Source: an uncultured Pseudodesulfovibrio sp.
GTDB lineage: Bacteria > Desulfobacterota > Desulfovibrionia > Desulfovibrionales > Desulfovibrionaceae
Direction: 5' to 3'
Assembly: GCF_963675635.1 (NCBI RefSeq)
Contig: NZ_OY776488.1
Location: 661,740-725,739 of the forward strand
Length of the DNA: 64,000 nucleotides
In this document: piece by piece, positions 17,990-26,596 of the stretch
Layout of the letters: the number at the start of each line of letters is the position of its first letter
Numbering within the stretch: position 1 is the first letter of the stretch
Notes under the pieces: model-generated
Database searches by the model: none
Told to the model about the DNA's origin: nothing
What the model saw: only the letters and a program-made list of their open reading frames with translations
Made by a program: the position numbers and the translations under genes

Positions 17990-18322
17990 CTAGCCGAGAT
18001 CAAGTCCGCCGCCAGTTGTGCCGCCGCTGAGGTCGAGGCCGCCACTGGACAGGGAAATGTTGGTCAGTGCTTCGATGTATTTTGTCTTCAGTTCTTCCGG
18101 GCAGTTCTTGTACTCGAAAAGAACGTGGTCAAAAGAAATCTCACCATGCATTTCCTGATCAAAGGGGTAGCCGTACGGCAGCAGAACCATCTGGGTGCCG
18201 GTCTGTGTGGGCATGGCCTGGATGGTTGCGGGATCTTCGTATTTGCGTGCGACACCGTCGTATTTTCCGACGACCATTTCGCCGCTGACCAGTTTAACCA
18301 GTCGAATATCGTAATTGCTCAT
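17990..18322 (-). CDS. Small hypothetical protein with Lsm/Sm-like N-terminus
   Basis: 110 residues. The N-terminal IRLVKLVSGEMVVGKYDG resembles the first Sm1 strands of Lsm-like proteins that occur as short uncharacterised proteins in many bacteria. The C-terminus is a low-complexity Ser/Gly/Leu tail (SSGGLDLSGGTTGGGLDLG). A GGAGTCATTTC site (AAGGAGT) precedes the ATG. It is a single-gene unit with its own terminator. I cannot assign a function; RNA binding would be a guess from the fold only. Confidence 0.6.
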   Translation of the reverse strand: MSNYDIRLVKLVSGEMVVGKYDGVARKYEDPATIQAMPTQTGTQMVLLPYGYPFDQEMHGEISFDHVLFEYKNCPEELKTKYIEALTNISLSSGGLDLSGGTTGGGLDLG

Positions 18323-18435
18323 GAAATGACTCCTTGGTGGTTTGGTGCCTCTAAGTATGTACCGGCTTCGGCGCTGTCAAGTCCCGGCTTGCGATAGCGG
18401 CGCATCTGCGCCACGTTCCTGCCGCTGATAGCATC

Positions 18436-19686
18436 CTAGATTCGCTTTGGCGGCTGGATATTGTATGTCAGGACCGCTCCAACGAGACAGAGGACGCCGC
18501 AGATGGTGAAGGCCATGGGGAAGTTGCCCATATCGCCCAGCATTCCGCCGAGGATGGGGCCGAAAATGCCACCCACGCCGTAGGCAAGAAAAACAAATGG
18601 GTAGTTCTGACCAACACTTTTTGCGCCGAATGTGTCGGCTGTCATGGTGGGGAACAGGGCGAAGTTGCCACCGAAGTTGAATCCGATGAATGTCGCACCC
18701 ACGTAAAGGATGAGTTCGTTGGTGGCCATGGTCGGAAATCCTATGACACAAATTCCCTGTGTGGCTGTCATGATGACAATGGCGGCTTTGCGACCCATGA
18801 GATCACTCATCATGCCCCAGGCGATGCGGCCGATGCCGTTTGCAAGACTGAAGAAGATTGCCATGGCCGTGCCTGCGATGGCGCTGGCCTCGCTGGCGCT
18901 GTACCCTGCGCTTTGCAAAGCCTCCATGGGATAGAGCTTCATCAGGCCGATGGACATGAGACCGGCACCTGCGCTGAAAACGAAGGTCAGGAAAATATAA
19001 TAGAACTGTCGTGTGGCGAGCATTTCGCCGGAGGTGAATCCGCCATTCGTGCCGTTTAATGTGTCCGTGGTTTCAGGCGGAGTGTACCCAATGGGTAGCC
19101 AGCCCTCGGGCGGGAAGACCATCCACAGGCCGCCGGTGATGACCAATGCGGCAAAGGCGGCGCCATAGATGATGAAGGTGGTGGACAGACCGAGGGTGGC
19201 GATCAGGTGTCCCCATGATCCTGCGAGCTTGACCCATCCCATGGCCCCGAAGCCGAAACCTGCCACGGCCAGACCTGTGATCATGCCTTTCTTGTCAGGA
19301 AACCAGCGCATCCCCACCGCGATGGGGACGACATATCCGATGCCTATACCCGAGCCACCTATGACGCCGACGAACAGAAGCAGAAGCCAGAAATTCGTAC
19401 CGCCGAACAGGCCGGCCAAAGCATAACCGGAACCAAGTACCAGGCCGCTGATTACGGTCAGTTTGCGCGGACCCCATGCAGGCAGTTTCCTGCCGGCCCA
19501 GAGCATGATGATGGCAAAACAGGCGAGACCAACGGCAAAGACGATCTGAGTCTGCATTTTTGACCAGCCGACGGCTTTCAAGGCCGGAGTGAAGACGGAC
19601 CACGCGTATATCGCGCCGAGACTCAACTGAATGAGGATGGCTCCAACGACGACGAGCCAACGGTTCATGACTTTGGTTTCAGGCAT
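18436..19686 (-). CDS. MFS transporter, oxalate/formate antiporter (OFA) family
   Basis: 416 residues with 12 predicted membrane helices. The first helix region RWLVVVGAILIQLSLGAIYAWSVFTPAL and the loop MRWFPDKKGMITGLAVAGFGFG are typical of OFA-family major facilitator proteins, which exchange small carboxylates such as oxalate, formate or lactate. I start at ATG 19686, 8 bases after AAGGAA; another ATG 21 bases upstream is in frame but lacks a ribosome site. The gene follows the acetate symporter but a terminator lies between them. Substrate is inferred as a monocarboxylate at best. Confidence 0.82.
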   Translation of the reverse strand: MPETKVMNRWLVVVGAILIQLSLGAIYAWSVFTPALKAVGWSKMQTQIVFAVGLACFAIIMLWAGRKLPAWGPRKLTVISGLVLGSGYALAGLFGGTNFWLLLLFVGVIGGSGIGIGYVVPIAVGMRWFPDKKGMITGLAVAGFGFGAMGWVKLAGSWGHLIATLGLSTTFIIYGAAFAALVITGGLWMVFPPEGWLPIGYTPPETTDTLNGTNGGFTSGEMLATRQFYYIFLTFVFSAGAGLMSIGLMKLYPMEALQSAGYSASEASAIAGTAMAIFFSLANGIGRIAWGMMSDLMGRKAAIVIMTATQGICVIGFPTMATNELILYVGATFIGFNFGGNFALFPTMTADTFGAKSVGQNYPFVFLAYGVGGIFGPILGGMLGDMGNFPMAFTICGVLCLVGAVLTYNIQPPKRI

Positions 19687-19754
19687 TGATGGTTTCCTTG
19701 TGAGCATGAGGTTCAGGTTACTAGTAAGAGCAGGGAGTCGCTATCAAGTCAACA

Positions 19755-19793
19755 GAAAGGGACGGGACTGCTTTGAGTCAGCCCCGCCCCTTT
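19755..19793 (-). terminator. Terminator after the acetate-type symporter gene
   Basis: A 12-bp GC-rich stem with wobble pairs (19759-19770 with 19779-19790), read on the minus strand and followed by TTTCTGTT. Confidence 0.65.
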
Positions 19794-19814
19794 CGGAGAG
19801 GTAGGAAGGTTGTT

Positions 19815-21389
19815 TTATGCTTTTTCAGGGCCGTGGAGGATAACCATAACTTCTGCCGTATCTGGAGGCAGGGCATCTTCGCCTTTGGATGCATATTCCA
19901 TCTTCGAGATTGAATAGATGGCGATGAAGGTCAGGATCATGACGAATCCGCCAGGGTTTTTGAACTGCAGGAATTCTGGGAGGAGGCCTTTGCCGAGGAT
20001 CATGAAGAATGATCCCACAATACCTGTGATCAGTCCCGCGCAGGCACCGTTCTTGGTCATCTTGGGCCACCACACGCCCATGACGAGGACCGGGAAGAAG
20101 GTGGAGGCAGCGATAGCAAAAGCCAGCCCGACCAGGACGGCGATCTGCATGGATTCAGCCCAGAAACCGAGCGGGATGCCGAGCAGGCCGACGATGACAG
20201 AGGCAATGCGGGCCACCTTGACGCGGGAGCGTTCCGGCATGTTTGGGTTGAACACGTTGACCACGAGATCATGGCCTATGGCTCCGGCGCAGGCGATGAT
20301 CAGACCGGCAACCGTGGACAGGATGGCGGCGAATGCGCCTGCCACAACGATGCCGAGCAGGATCTGTCCGCCGAAGTATGAACCAGCCACCGGGACGGCC
20401 AGGTTTTTACCATTGTCAGCCAGCCATTGCAGCAGGTGGGGTGAAACGCCCATGCTTTCACCTTGCAGGAAGGCGTAGCGGATCACATGGCCGACGTATG
20501 GACTCAGGATGTAGAACATGCCGATCAGAAACAAGACGTAAATAACTGTTTTGCGTGCGGCCTTGCCATCAGGGGCGGTATAAAAACGCACGAGGATGTG
20601 AGGCAGACCGGCGGTACCGAACATCAGAGCCAGCAGCAGGGACAAAGTATCTTTCAAGTTGGTCAGCCAATATGCGGGACTGGTGTACGCCGCGCCGTCG
20701 AACATCTTTCCTGTGATCGGTTCCGCACCTTTGAAGTCACTGATGAATTTGACTACGTCGGTGTATGTATAGCCCTTGACCATGAAAGGAATGAAGGCGA
20801 GCAGGAACATGGCGCCAAACAGAATCCAGAATTGGACCAACTGGTTGACGGTGGTCGCTTTCATGCCGCCCACAGTGACGTAAAAGGTGATGATGCAGGC
20901 AATGATGATGATGGAGGTTTCATATTCCAGATTCAGGAGCAGGCCCATGACCTTGCCCGCGCCGAGCATCTGCGGTGCCATGTAGAAGAGTGACACGAAC
21001 AGAACACCAATGACGCCGAGCACGCGTGCCCGCTTTGAGTGGAAACGTTCCGAAACAAAGTCGGGCACGGTGTAACGGCCGAATTTCCTGAGCGGTGAAG
21101 CCAAGAACAGCAACAGGGCGATATAGCCCACGAAGAACCCCAGCGCGTAGATGATGCCATCGAATCCGAACAGGAACGCGACACCGGCAACGCCGAGAAA
21201 TGAGGCTGCTGAAAGGTAGTCCGAGGAAATGGCTGACGCATTGATGAAAGAATTGACCTTGCGTCCGGCCAGATAATAGTCGGCAGATGTTTTCTGCTTG
21301 CGGAACATGAACGTGGTGACGATGGTGAAAGCCAACATGCACCCGATCAGGAACAGCGCTGTGAAGGGTATTTGGTATCCGGCTTCCAT
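19815..21389 (-). CDS. actP: Sodium:solute symporter, acetate permease ActP-like
   Basis: 524 residues with about 13 membrane helices, of the SSS family. Landmarks are FMFRKQKTSADYYLAGRKV near residue 35, SISSDYLSAASFLGVAG-like FINASAISSDYLSAASFLG, GGMKATTVNQLVQFWILFGAM and ILSTVAGLIIACAGAIGHDLVVNVF, all typical of acetate/short-chain acid symporters (ActP, MctC). Its ribosome site GGAGGAGAAT lies inside the end of the upstream small gene, so the two are coupled. Together they should import acetate or a related acid with Na+. Confidence 0.88.
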   Translation of the reverse strand: MEAGYQIPFTALFLIGCMLAFTIVTTFMFRKQKTSADYYLAGRKVNSFINASAISSDYLSAASFLGVAGVAFLFGFDGIIYALGFFVGYIALLLFLASPLRKFGRYTVPDFVSERFHSKRARVLGVIGVLFVSLFYMAPQMLGAGKVMGLLLNLEYETSIIIIACIITFYVTVGGMKATTVNQLVQFWILFGAMFLLAFIPFMVKGYTYTDVVKFISDFKGAEPITGKMFDGAAYTSPAYWLTNLKDTLSLLLALMFGTAGLPHILVRFYTAPDGKAARKTVIYVLFLIGMFYILSPYVGHVIRYAFLQGESMGVSPHLLQWLADNGKNLAVPVAGSYFGGQILLGIVVAGAFAAILSTVAGLIIACAGAIGHDLVVNVFNPNMPERSRVKVARIASVIVGLLGIPLGFWAESMQIAVLVGLAFAIAASTFFPVLVMGVWWPKMTKNGACAGLITGIVGSFFMILGKGLLPEFLQFKNPGGFVMILTFIAIYSISKMEYASKGEDALPPDTAEVMVILHGPEKA

Positions 21390-21390
21390 C

Positions 21391-21657
21391 TTATTCTCCT
21401 CCGACCGTTTCTGCTATTTCGTCTTCAATTGCGTTCGCTTTGCCCACGTACCAAATGAAGAGTGCCCAAGTGATGGGGTAGATGGCGATGGCTACCAGCC
21501 AGTAATGAAGAGGGAATCCCATGATGCTGATGCGTGTTACCGCTTCGCTCGCCAGATAGACGACCAGAAAAATGCTGATGACGAAGGCGAAATACGGAAT
21601 GCCCACGCCCAGTGCAAACTTAAGTTGCCTTTTGCGAATTCTTTCGATTTGGTCCAT
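21391..21657 (-). CDS. Small membrane protein, partner of the SSS symporter (DUF485/DUF4212-like)
   Basis: 88 residues with two membrane helices (YFAFVISIFLVVYLASEAV and YWLVAIAIYPITWALFIWYV) separated by FPLHYW, and charged ends. Such a two-helix protein normally precedes actP-type symporters. The stop codon is one base from the symporter ATG, and the symporter ribosome site overlaps its last codons. AGGGGG lies before its own ATG. Whether it belongs to DUF485 or DUF4212 I cannot decide by eye. Confidence 0.75.
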   Translation of the reverse strand: MDQIERIRKRQLKFALGVGIPYFAFVISIFLVVYLASEAVTRISIMGFPLHYWLVAIAIYPITWALFIWYVGKANAIEDEIAETVGGE

Positions 21658-21845
21658 GATTTACCCCCTGTACGGTTGTGGTGTTTGCCGTTGCACTTCT
21701 TTTACAGTAGTGGGAATACTGAGAGCATTTCATTTCAGGTAAACGGTCAAACTCGCTCGGTCGCAGGTTTTGCTTGTTTGAAACAGACGGCTAACGGACA
21801 AATTCCCTCGGTCAACGGTTGGTTTTTCATCCATGGAGATTACCG

Positions 21846-22922
21846 GTGAATATGGATTCTGGTAAAAAACGGACGGTAAACGGCAGTGCTAAACGGAATC
21901 TAGGGGTTCCCGATGGGCTTGATGCCGAATTGTTGACCATGGCCCGTGAAGGGAAACTGATCGGTATCCGCCGGACCCGTCTTGAACTTGTGCAGGATTG
22001 GCTTGATTTTGGCCTGTCTGCCGAGGAGACTTGCAAACGGCTTTCCCGATTCAACAGGGGTGTTATTCTCGCTGTGCTTGAAGCCCACGCCGAGGAATAC
22101 CCGTGGCTCCGGGAATGTACATTTCTCGAATTCGGTTCCGGAGGTCGAGAGGAGCAGGTACTTGGATCGGATCAGGATAACGGTCTACTTATGGGTGTAT
22201 CGCCGGATGCGGATGAATTGGATGACTGTACGCAATCCATCGTCATTGCTCTAGACGGTGCGGGGCTGACCCTGTGCGAAGGTGGAGTCATGATCAGTAA
22301 CGAGGAATGGCGGGGGGATTTTGATTCCTGGTTGGCACGATTGACTCGGTGGCTGTCCAATCCTGCGGAGAAAGGGCCATGGCAATCCGGTCTCATTCTC
22401 GATTTCATGGCGATTTTCGGTTCCGAGGACGATGTTCGCCTGTTGCGTGATCGGCTCTGGGAATATGTTCGGACCAAACCCATAGCGGTTTCCCTTCTCA
22501 TTCAGGAACTCACTGACTATCGACTTCCCCTGACGTTTTACGGGGCGTTCATTACCGAAAAAGACGGGTTGTGGCAGGGACATCTCAATATCAAGAACAG
22601 TGTGCTCGCTCATTTGACCAACAGCGCGAGGATCTTGGCGCTTAAATATAACCTGACACCGTCGAATACCTGTGATCGTCTTCGTGCCTTGATCGAGGCC
22701 GGGCATGTGTCGGCCAAACATGGGTACCGTTTGTTGGAGGCGTGGGAGTATTTGCAGCGAAAGCGGCTTGAGATCGGTCTGGAGTGTGACCGAGAATCCA
22801 TTCCGCCACATAACTATGTGAATCCAGTGCTTCTCAATATTGAGGAAAAGAGGCAACTCAAAATAGCCATTCAGGCTGTGGAAAAAATGGTCAGGTTGGT
22901 TCAGGCCGGTTCCGGGCTATGA
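21846..22922 (+). CDS. DUF294 nucleotidyltransferase-like protein (GlnD-related)
   Basis: 358 residues. The segment FLEFGSGGREEQVLGSDQDNGLLM contains the GS-x-x-R-x-E ... D-x-D-N pattern of DUF294 putative nucleotidyltransferases, followed by a DUF294 C-terminal helical region (LTNSARILALKYNLTPSNTCDRLRAL). The usual full-length members begin with cyclic-nucleotide and CBS domains; here only about 85 residues precede the DUF294 core, so those sensors are missing. It is divergent from the symporter pair, an association seen in many bacteria. GGAG sits 7 bases before GTG 21846; ATG 21852 is the alternative start. A role in regulating acetate uptake is inferred from context. Confidence 0.78.
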   Translation: MNMDSGKKRTVNGSAKRNLGVPDGLDAELLTMAREGKLIGIRRTRLELVQDWLDFGLSAEETCKRLSRFNRGVILAVLEAHAEEYPWLRECTFLEFGSGGREEQVLGSDQDNGLLMGVSPDADELDDCTQSIVIALDGAGLTLCEGGVMISNEEWRGDFDSWLARLTRWLSNPAEKGPWQSGLILDFMAIFGSEDDVRLLRDRLWEYVRTKPIAVSLLIQELTDYRLPLTFYGAFITEKDGLWQGHLNIKNSVLAHLTNSARILALKYNLTPSNTCDRLRALIEAGHVSAKHGYRLLEAWEYLQRKRLEIGLECDRESIPPHNYVNPVLLNIEEKRQLKIAIQAVEKMVRLVQAGSGL

Positions 22923-22997
22923 TCTCGGCTTTAATCTTGCAATTCTTCGTCAGTCTGACAAAAATCCGACAGATGTTTGTATATAAGGATAGTGTGC

Positions 22998-24548
22998 GTG
23001 AATGTTCTGATAATTAATCTGACCCGTTTCGGAGATATCATCCAGACGCAACCCGTAATTTCGGGCTTCAAGAGTCAGGGACATCTGGTGGGCGTGGTTT
23101 GTTTGGAAAATTTTGTATCTGCAACGACGCTGCTTGACGGTGTTGATCGTGTCTTTCCCTTCCCGGGAGCGGGCCTGTTGGCGGGAGTAGACAACGATTG
23201 GCGATTGGCTGTCAGAGATGCTGTTGCGTTCAAGCGGAACATCCTTGAGACATTTCAACCGGATCGTATTGTTAATTTGACGCCTTCAGTCTCATCTCGT
23301 CTGTTGACCTATGATCTGACACGAGATGGCGGTAAGGCTGTGGGTTTTACCGTTGATGAATTCGGCTTCAATGCCGATACGACTTCCTGGGCTGCATTTC
23401 TTCAGATGGCCGGGGCTAATCGTGGAGCCAGCCCTTTTAATATCTGTGATGTTTTTCGGCGTACCGCTGGATTGGACCGGGAGGGTAATTCTCTCGAACT
23501 GGCTGCTCCAGACCAAGACGCTCTGACGATCGCCGAGAAGCTTTTGTGCGAAGCGTCAGAGGGGGGCAAAGGGTTTGTGGCATTGCAGATGGGGGCTAGT
23601 GAGAACCGTCGCCGGTGGCCTGTGGCCTATTTCATTCAAACTGCGCAGATGCTCTGGGAGCAGGATGGTTTGATTCCTGTATTGCTTGGAACCAAGGATG
23701 AAATTGGTTTGGGTGATCGGTTTTTTGAGCAGGTGCAGTTCCCATTTGTCAACTGCATAGGGCGGACGTCTCTTACTGAATTGGCAGGTGTGTTATCTCG
23801 TTGCGTCATGTTGCTGACCAATGATACTGGTACCATGCATCTTGCTGCCGGGCTTGGCGTGCCTTTATGCGCCGTATTTCTGGCGACGGCCCAACCGTGG
23901 GATACAGGACCATATCGAGCGGGTAATATCTGTCTGGAACCAGACATTGACTGTCATCCTTGCGAATTCGGCGTGGATTGCCCGCATGATGAAACGTGCC
24001 GTAAGGCAGTGACGCCGGAAGCAATGTATGATTATGCGAAATTTTTGCAGTCAGGTTGTGAGACACATGGCGTTTCCGGTGTTAGGGCATGGCGCACTCG
24101 TATCGGTTGTGACGGATTCATGGAGCTGGAATCCTTGTCCGGGCATGATGTTTCGGACAGAGCTGCATGGATTGCACTTCAGCGCTTTTATTTCCTGAGT
24201 TTTCTGGATGGGATCAACCTGACGGGAAAAACAGGACTGGCTGAGAATATTCATTGTGAGATGCACGAGGATATATCCAAAACTTTGACGAGCGCGGTGG
24301 ACATGCTTTTCCTGCTTTCCCAACAGGGCATGTTGTTGCAGAAAAATCCCCGCCCTGCGGCAAAGACCAAGTTCATGACTTCATGGCAACGACTGCAGAA
24401 TATTCTGTCTTCGTGCCAACATCTCAATATAATTGCTTTATTGTGGATGTTTGAGACGCAACAAAATGGGAATGATCTCAGCTCACTTCTTGATTTAGCT
24501 GAGCGATATCGGGCGTTACTGACCTCTCTGCGTGATGAATTTGTCTAG
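22998..24548 (+). CDS. Glycosyltransferase family 9 (heptosyltransferase-like)
   Basis: 516 residues; start chosen at GTG 22998, 8 bases after AAGGA. The N-terminal LIINLTRFGDIIQTQPVISGFK and the C-terminal-domain motifs LQMGASENRRRWPVAYFIQ and LLTNDTGTMHLAAGLGVPLCAVF (residues about 195-300) are those of GT9 enzymes, which transfer heptose or similar sugars from ADP- or related donors. About 150 extra C-terminal residues follow the GT9 core and are unlike other domains I know. Two small acidic genes follow on the same strand, outside the main glycan locus, so a flagellar or dedicated glycosylation role is possible. Confidence 0.8.
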   Translation: MNVLIINLTRFGDIIQTQPVISGFKSQGHLVGVVCLENFVSATTLLDGVDRVFPFPGAGLLAGVDNDWRLAVRDAVAFKRNILETFQPDRIVNLTPSVSSRLLTYDLTRDGGKAVGFTVDEFGFNADTTSWAAFLQMAGANRGASPFNICDVFRRTAGLDREGNSLELAAPDQDALTIAEKLLCEASEGGKGFVALQMGASENRRRWPVAYFIQTAQMLWEQDGLIPVLLGTKDEIGLGDRFFEQVQFPFVNCIGRTSLTELAGVLSRCVMLLTNDTGTMHLAAGLGVPLCAVFLATAQPWDTGPYRAGNICLEPDIDCHPCEFGVDCPHDETCRKAVTPEAMYDYAKFLQSGCETHGVSGVRAWRTRIGCDGFMELESLSGHDVSDRAAWIALQRFYFLSFLDGINLTGKTGLAENIHCEMHEDISKTLTSAVDMLFLLSQQGMLLQKNPRPAAKTKFMTSWQRLQNILSSCQHLNIIALLWMFETQQNGNDLSSLLDLAERYRALLTSLRDEFV

Positions 24549-24628
24549 TCGGCATGGATTTTGAATGGCTTTTGGAGAGCCGGCTTAAACGGCAAATTTT
24601 ATCATACCCTTTCGAGAAGGAGATCATC

Positions 24629-25231
24629 ATGATCATTATTGACGGCAAACAGTATGACATCGGTTCAAACAATTTCGAGAACCTGGAACAGGTTTTCAAT
24701 AAGGTGGTCGAAGACGGTCATCTTGAAGATAGAGTCGTGACAGATGTGCGGGTCAACGAAGAATCGTTTTCCGAAATTTATCCGCATCAGGCTGAAGACA
24801 TCGAGATGTCAGAAATTGAGTCCGTGGAAATTGTGACCATGGCGACCAATGAGATGGCTGTGGAAATAACTCTGGAGCTTTACAAGGTTGTCAACCTCAT
24901 GTCTGAGGGTGGCAAACGCGTTGCCGAACTTTTCCGACAGGCTGACGATGCCGAGGCCCTTGAAACCTATCAGGATCTCATTGACGTTATTCGTAATTTC
25001 CTGAATATGATCGGCATTCTGCGTGATGAATACTCTCTCAAGGATCACCCCGAGTACGTGTCCAGTGCAGAAGAAATGAACGATATGTTCACCGAAATGG
25101 GTAACGTTCTGGAAAATGAAGACTGGATTCTTTTGGCTGATTTGCTTGAATATGAATTTCTTCCGGCGGTGGAAAAATGGAAAAAAGTCATCAAGAACCT
25201 GCGCGACGACATTCGGGTCACAACGAGGTAG
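24629..25231 (+). CDS. Hypothetical acidic helical protein, 200 residues
   Basis: Start at ATG 24629, 6 bases after AAGGAG. The first 40 residues (MIIIDGKQYDIGSNNFENLEQVFNKVV) look like a small alpha/beta domain; the rest is strongly acidic and helical. The stretch VNEESFSEIYPHQAEDIEMSEIESVEIVT links them. It lies between the GT9 gene and a small gene starting 2 bases after its stop. I do not recognise the family; helical acidic proteins of this type can be secretion or flagellar chaperones, but that is only a suggestion. Confidence 0.7.
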   Translation: MIIIDGKQYDIGSNNFENLEQVFNKVVEDGHLEDRVVTDVRVNEESFSEIYPHQAEDIEMSEIESVEIVTMATNEMAVEITLELYKVVNLMSEGGKRVAELFRQADDAEALETYQDLIDVIRNFLNMIGILRDEYSLKDHPEYVSSAEEMNDMFTEMGNVLENEDWILLADLLEYEFLPAVEKWKKVIKNLRDDIRVTTR

Positions 25232-25233
25232 AT

Positions 25234-25590
25234 ATGACTGCCCGTAGCCAAATGCTGGACAAAGCCTTGTCCATCGGGCGACTTGAGCTCGGTTGTTTAT
25301 CTGAAGGTGACGTTTATGGTGCGGAGAAACATGCCCATGATCGGGAACGGATTCTTGACGAAGCCATTGGCGGTTTGTCCATAGACAATCTCAAAACCTT
25401 GGCGGACAAACTGGTCGAGATGAAGTCTCTTCACGATGAAATAACGGATGAAGCTCGAAGGCTCCACCAATCCATCAAGCAGGATTTGACCAGTATGAAA
25501 CGGCAGAATCGCCGAATTGCCGGATATAGCTTTGGTTCCGGCAACATGCCGAGGCTGGCGAAAGAGCGGTTTTTGAGTAAGAAGAGTTAG
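25234..25590 (+). CDS. Hypothetical helical protein, possible FlgN/FliT-like
   Basis: 118 residues starting at ATG 25234, with CGAGG just upstream. The whole protein is predicted helical with charged heptads (SIGRLELGCLSEGDVYGAEKHAHDRERILDEAI ... KSLHDEITDEARRLHQSIKQ) and ends in a basic tail. Size and pattern resemble flagellar export chaperones of the FlgN/FliT type, but there is no diagnostic motif. It ends the GT9 operon ahead of a strong bidirectional terminator. Confidence 0.65.
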   Translation: MTARSQMLDKALSIGRLELGCLSEGDVYGAEKHAHDRERILDEAIGGLSIDNLKTLADKLVEMKSLHDEITDEARRLHQSIKQDLTSMKRQNRRIAGYSFGSGNMPRLAKERFLSKKS

Positions 25591-25612
25591 CATCTCGAAA
25601 GGTGATGAATTG

Positions 25613-25648
25613 AAAAAGCCCCGACCGAAAGGTCGGGGCTTTTCTTTG
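25613..25648. terminator. Bidirectional rho-independent terminator
   Basis: AAAAGCCCCGACC (25614-25626), loop GAAA, GGTCGGGGCTTTT (25631-25643), then CTTT. A-rich flanks give a T-run on both strands, so it serves both convergent genes. Confidence 0.9.
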
Positions 25649-25657
25649 TGTGTGGGA

Positions 25658-26584
25658 TCAGCGAGTGGTCCAGTTGAGGCGACCGGTGGAGGGGTCGGGA
25701 GTTGCGGTAGATGTGAATTCTATACCCATGCGAGTGAACCCGGGACGGCCTTCTTCCAGGGAACGGATGGTTCCTGCATACCAATAGGGTTTGAAGGTTT
25801 TTTCCCTGAAGTTGAACATGAACAGGTTGATCACTACAGGTGAATTTTGGCTGCAGGTTTCTGGTACGAGGCGGTCGAGAATGCTCAGACCGATACCACC
25901 GTTGGAAATGTTGACCACACCGTTGGAGTTCTGTTCTGGATTGTCGGATGCAAAGGAGTTCACGCCTATGTGGGGCATGGCGTCCTGATAGGATGTGTCT
26001 GAGAATATTGGGTCTTCGAACCAGAGTTTGACACGGATAAACTGTTGGTCAGCGACTTTTTTTCGGGCGTGCTTGCGCCGAGGGACAAGAGTATATTCGT
26101 TTGGAGCAGAAAGCACCATGAGGTTTGCGGTACGGGTTGAGTGTCCAAGTTTGAGAAGGGTGGTGGAAAATGAATTGAATTTCCCCTTCTGAGTTTTTGT
26201 TGGGGCGAAAATACAGAATAGTTGACGGTTTTTTCCGGTCTTCAAAGGCTCAAGCCGTTCAATGATTTCACAGGTGATTTTATTGGATTTGATTGAGGTG
26301 AAAACGACTCGTAGGGAAATATTTTCATCATCAGGTCCGGTCAGAATGTCCACGATTGTTCCCTGTTCCTTCAGGGTATGCGGGATGCTCGTTGCGGAAG
26401 ACGTGTTTTTCTTTTTTGGGCGACGTAAAAGCAAAAGGCCGAGCAGTAAAAAGACGAAGGCCAAGATACCGAGCAGTATCGCTCCTGTGTGACGTATGAT
26501 GCCTTCGGGCAGTCCGGGGAAGAGGGCTTGTCCCAGTTCGGTTAATTGCCGGGTCAGGTCGAGTGCAGTTGTCTGTATATTCAT
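25658..26584 (-). CDS. Membrane-anchored PilZ-domain protein (c-di-GMP receptor)
   Basis: 308 residues. One membrane helix (TGAILLGILAFVFLLLGLLLL, 33-53) is followed by a basic stop and a cytoplasmic domain. It contains both halves of the PilZ c-di-GMP site: RRKHAR (R170-x3-R174) and NISNGG (N225-x-S227-x2-G230). Between them and before is a YcgR-N-like region. It probably couples c-di-GMP level to motility or envelope functions. It is separated by 12 bases from the transglycosylase gene upstream on the same strand and they may be cotranscribed. Confidence 0.82.
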   Translation of the reverse strand: MNIQTTALDLTRQLTELGQALFPGLPEGIIRHTGAILLGILAFVFLLLGLLLLRRPKKKNTSSATSIPHTLKEQGTIVDILTGPDDENISLRVVFTSIKSNKITCEIIERLEPLKTGKNRQLFCIFAPTKTQKGKFNSFSTTLLKLGHSTRTANLMVLSAPNEYTLVPRRKHARKKVADQQFIRVKLWFEDPIFSDTSYQDAMPHIGVNSFASDNPEQNSNGVVNISNGGIGLSILDRLVPETCSQNSPVVINLFMFNFREKTFKPYWYAGTIRSLEEGRPGFTRMGIEFTSTATPDPSTGRLNWTTR

Positions 26585-26596
26585 TGTGTGTGATGC

